This document shows positions 58,434 through 64,000 of a stretch of 64,000 nt of DNA, piece by piece. The first letter of the stretch is position 1. The number at the start of each line of letters is the position of its first letter. The notes below the pieces were generated by a model, which saw only the letters and a list, made by a program, of their open reading frames with translations, did not search any database and had not been told where the DNA came from. The stretch comes from Anas platyrhynchos (lineage: Eukaryota > Chordata > Aves > Anseriformes > Anatidae), in contig NC_092594.1 in the NCBI RefSeq assembly GCF_047663525.1, positions 36,813,001 to 36,877,000 of the forward strand, given 5' to 3'. The position numbers and the translations under genes are program-made.

Positions 58434-58794
58434 GTTCTTTCATGTTTTTTTTTTTTTTTCCTTGTTCTGAGGTTTATTCAAATAAAGCACTCGCTGCCCT
58501 TCCTGAACTAGTAATACACCGCAGTAGCCGATGTCTTGCACTACACGTGACCCCTGGTTTGCTGTAACTGAAAACAGAGTGACTGCTCAATTTTAGCCTT
58601 CACTGATACAACACTCGAGTTTTACATACTTGCTGAGCTGGCTGTACTGATAAGCCATGCGGATTTATGCTGAAGGGGGGTTAGACAGTACTAGCAAGGG
58701 ACAGTTGTCCACAGTTTGTATTAAAATACATTATTTCTTCAGCTAGAAAAGCATCTACAAGAACTCCAGTGAATTAAGGTTTCGTTCTTTCATG
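58434..58794. repeat. 11-bp direct repeat flanking 58,445-58,783
   Basis: GTTCTTTCATG occurs at 58434-58444 and 58784-58794 and differs in the bases on either side, so the match is exactly 11 bp. It abuts the T15 end of the candidate insertion directly. Confidence 0.85.
58445..58783 (-). mobile_element. Candidate polyadenylated retroinsertion
   Basis: On the minus strand the segment ends AATAAA (58478-58473), 13 bases, then A15 (58459-58445). GTTCTTTCATG flanks it exactly on both sides, at 58434-58444 and 58784-58794, as an 11-bp target-site duplication would. The 339-bp body has no recognised family and no long ORF; it could be a 5'-truncated 3'UTR copy of some mRNA. The duplication does not begin with the A-rich sequence usual for L1 endonuclease sites, so coincidence is possible. 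Confidence 0.45.
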
Positions 58795-60679
58795 GCACTG
58801 GGATTCCAACCTCCCCCCAATCCATTTGTAAATATTCCTATTGATCTCTTGCAAAGTGACCTTACTCCCTAATATCTTCCATTATGAGAGTCCCCAACTC
58901 CCCTGCTACCTTCAACACCTTCTTAACATCTCCATGCTCTGCAATGAGCTTTTGAAATGAGGGCAAGGAAAGGAAAAAAAAAAAAAAAAAAGGATTAGGT
59001 TAGAGGAATAGTTTTTCTTCACATAGGAACTTCCATGCTGACCTTTTGGTGTTACAACCCGTACCACAGACCTAGTTCAGGATGACGCGATCAAGGGAAA
59101 CACTCAAAGACCCGTAAGCTGAGAAGAGCACCACCACTACGCAGCTGTTGGGAAAAAAAAGAGCATGGGAGAAAACGAGAATCATCAGTGCTGCCTCCCC
59201 TTCCTCCTGGCACCCGCTGCAGGCTGCAGAGCCTCAGCCCCTGTCCCGCTGGGGCTCCAAGCCCTGGTGCCCTTCCAGCCCTGCTCAGGAGCAAGAGTGT
59301 GATGGGCAGCCAGAAATAACCAAGTGTGACAAGAACAAAAAAAGACCTCACTACTGTGGCACAAAGGTGGGTGCTTGCTGCCGCTACAGGAGCTAAAACA
59401 GAAAGGGGGGAACCCAAAGAACCAGCGCCTTGGGGCACGGAAGAAGTCAACATAAAAGGTATTTAGACTGGAAAGGTCAAACTTACGATTTGGAACTGGT
59501 GACGTGCAGTGTGATTGCAACCTTAAAGGCTCCTGGCTAAAAAGCATATACATTTTCTTGTATGATTACATATATGCTTACAGCAGGACTTTTATCTATT
59601 TGTTTAACCTATATATACATAAATACATGTTTATGTATGTATATTTAGGTATTCATGTAGAGTGAGTAAGCTTGTGTTTAATCACGTACCCTTTTCTCCA
59701 AGTGACCTTGTTCGCTATAGAGGAAAAGACGAAGGACTAGATTTAGGAGTAACGCAGTCAGCTCCAACTCTGTTTCCTTCAAGTGCTGTCTTAGTCACCA
59801 AAATAACTGCCTTAGAACAGATTTTTTGCTTCACATAAATAGCAAGGTGAGGAATGCCTTCTATGTTAACTCAGTGAAATTGTTTTATCATTTTTTTCCT
59901 ATTCCCCCACCCTCCACGAATTAGTTTTTAAATTGAAAGAGGGACAGAAGGAGCAGCCTAGTTGTAAGCTGCTAAACCGAACTGTCCATTTAAAGTATGA
60001 TGGGGTTACTGGGCTGTGTTTGGACTCCCTAGCTGGTGGAAACAGCCATACACCACACAGTCATCATGCTGAAACTCGCCTTCACTGGTACTGGCAGAGG
60101 TGAAGTGGGAACAAGGCAAGCCTTAGTTCTTTTGATGGTGACAGACAGAATTACTTTTCTTTGCAGCAATTCGTATTCAGTTACAAAGGAGAAAGTATAG
60201 AATGAGTAAAAAATAAAAAAATATCACTTGGTTAAGAAGCATTAGGGTTAAGACTTACCTTACTCTGAAACTTTTTCCCAAGGATGGCAAGCTCTGAAGT
60301 CCAATGCACAGGAATTAAAGTGTAAACATTCACATATTTAATAGTACCATCAAAATAACCATCATCACTACATTAAAAACTTCAAAAATGCATTTGCGTA
60401 TGGTCCTAATATAAATTAAATATATGAACTAAAAGTAAATAAATTTAACATTAGGTAATGCTATAAATAAGGTAAATGCGTTTAGTGTACCTTTGAGTCA
60501 TAAAAATGCCTTAAAAAACAGGTAAGTTTACAGCTTATCACCAATACTCTGGATACCACTTTCATGATTTTTTTCAAACATCGATAAGTCTACATTTGAC
60601 AATTCAAAATGATTTTTTTGGCCACTGAACACTTTGATGGAGGAAGAGGTGTGTGGGATGTCCAGGATGAAGTCCGAGT

Positions 60680-60785
60680 TTTATTTCACAATAAAACTTC
60701 TTTGATTCCCAGCGCTGATAGCAAGGCTCTCTCTTTTCAAAACCTTAATTGTAAGTGCTTTTTTTAATTTTGGTTTTTAACTCGT
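60680..60785 (-). other. DOCK7: DOCK7 proximal 3'UTR and poly(A) signal
   Basis: On the minus strand AATAAA lies at 60685-60680, about 100 bases after the DOCK7 stop. A longer 3'UTR is possible. Confidence 0.5.

Positions 60786-64000
<3,215 letters not shown>

Larger units (their letters stand above)
56607..60679. other. USP1-DOCK7 convergent intergenic region
   Basis: AT-rich DNA between the 3' ends of two converging genes. It contains a C10/T12 pyrimidine run near 57,657-57,679, a candidate retroinsertion at 58,445-58,783, and an A18 run at about 58,974-58,993. No open frame matches a family I know. Confidence 0.55.

Overview
This is vertebrate nuclear DNA. Four intron-containing genes are present, with GT-AG introns, CpG-island promoters and almost no interspersed repeats. 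The sparse repeat content, compact introns and one CR1 LINE 3'-end relic point to a bird (chicken-like), but I cannot fix the species. The gene order and strands, PATJ(+) KANK4(-) USP1(+) DOCK7(-), match the block on human chromosome 1p31. I assembled every coding exon below by hand from splice signals, reading phase and remembered family protein sequences.

Region 1-10,683 is the 3' end of PATJ (INADL), a tight-junction and polarity scaffold. Seven coding exons give the last 252 residues: the linker before PDZ9, PDZ9, a linker and PDZ10. One exon is only 38 nt and has a tandem NAGNAG acceptor. Region 10,684-18,647 holds the PATJ 3'UTR and the intergenic space. It alternates AT-rich islands with GC-rich DNA, and no counterpart of the mammalian L1TD1 gene is seen there.

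Region 18,648-36,350 is KANK4 on the minus strand. A noncoding first exon lies in a CpG island at about 36.2-36.35 kb, followed by an intron of about 7.4 kb and nine coding exons for a complete protein of 1,002 residues. The domains are a KN motif, a coiled coil, an acidic region and C-terminal ankyrin repeats. KANK proteins link talin at focal adhesions to cortical microtubule complexes.

Region 36,350-44,390 is intergenic between two divergent promoters and contains a 19-unit minisatellite with an exact 15-bp period. Region 44,390-56,606 is USP1: a CpG-island promoter with NF-Y, GC-box and E2F-like sites, a noncoding first exon, and eight coding exons for a complete 795-residue deubiquitinase. 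Cys91, His603 and Asp759 form the expected triad, and the Gly680-Gly681 self-cleavage site is present. USP1 acts with UAF1 on monoubiquitinated FANCD2 and PCNA.

Region 56,607-64,000 is the convergent tail. It holds the last three coding exons of DOCK7 (a Rac/Cdc42 exchange factor) on the minus strand. Between the two genes lies a 339-bp segment that looks like a polyadenylated retroinsertion: a poly(A) signal, A15 and an exact 11-bp flanking duplication. That would be unusual in a bird, whose main retroelement, CR1, does not mobilise poly(A) RNA efficiently. It is the most interesting non-genic signal I found.
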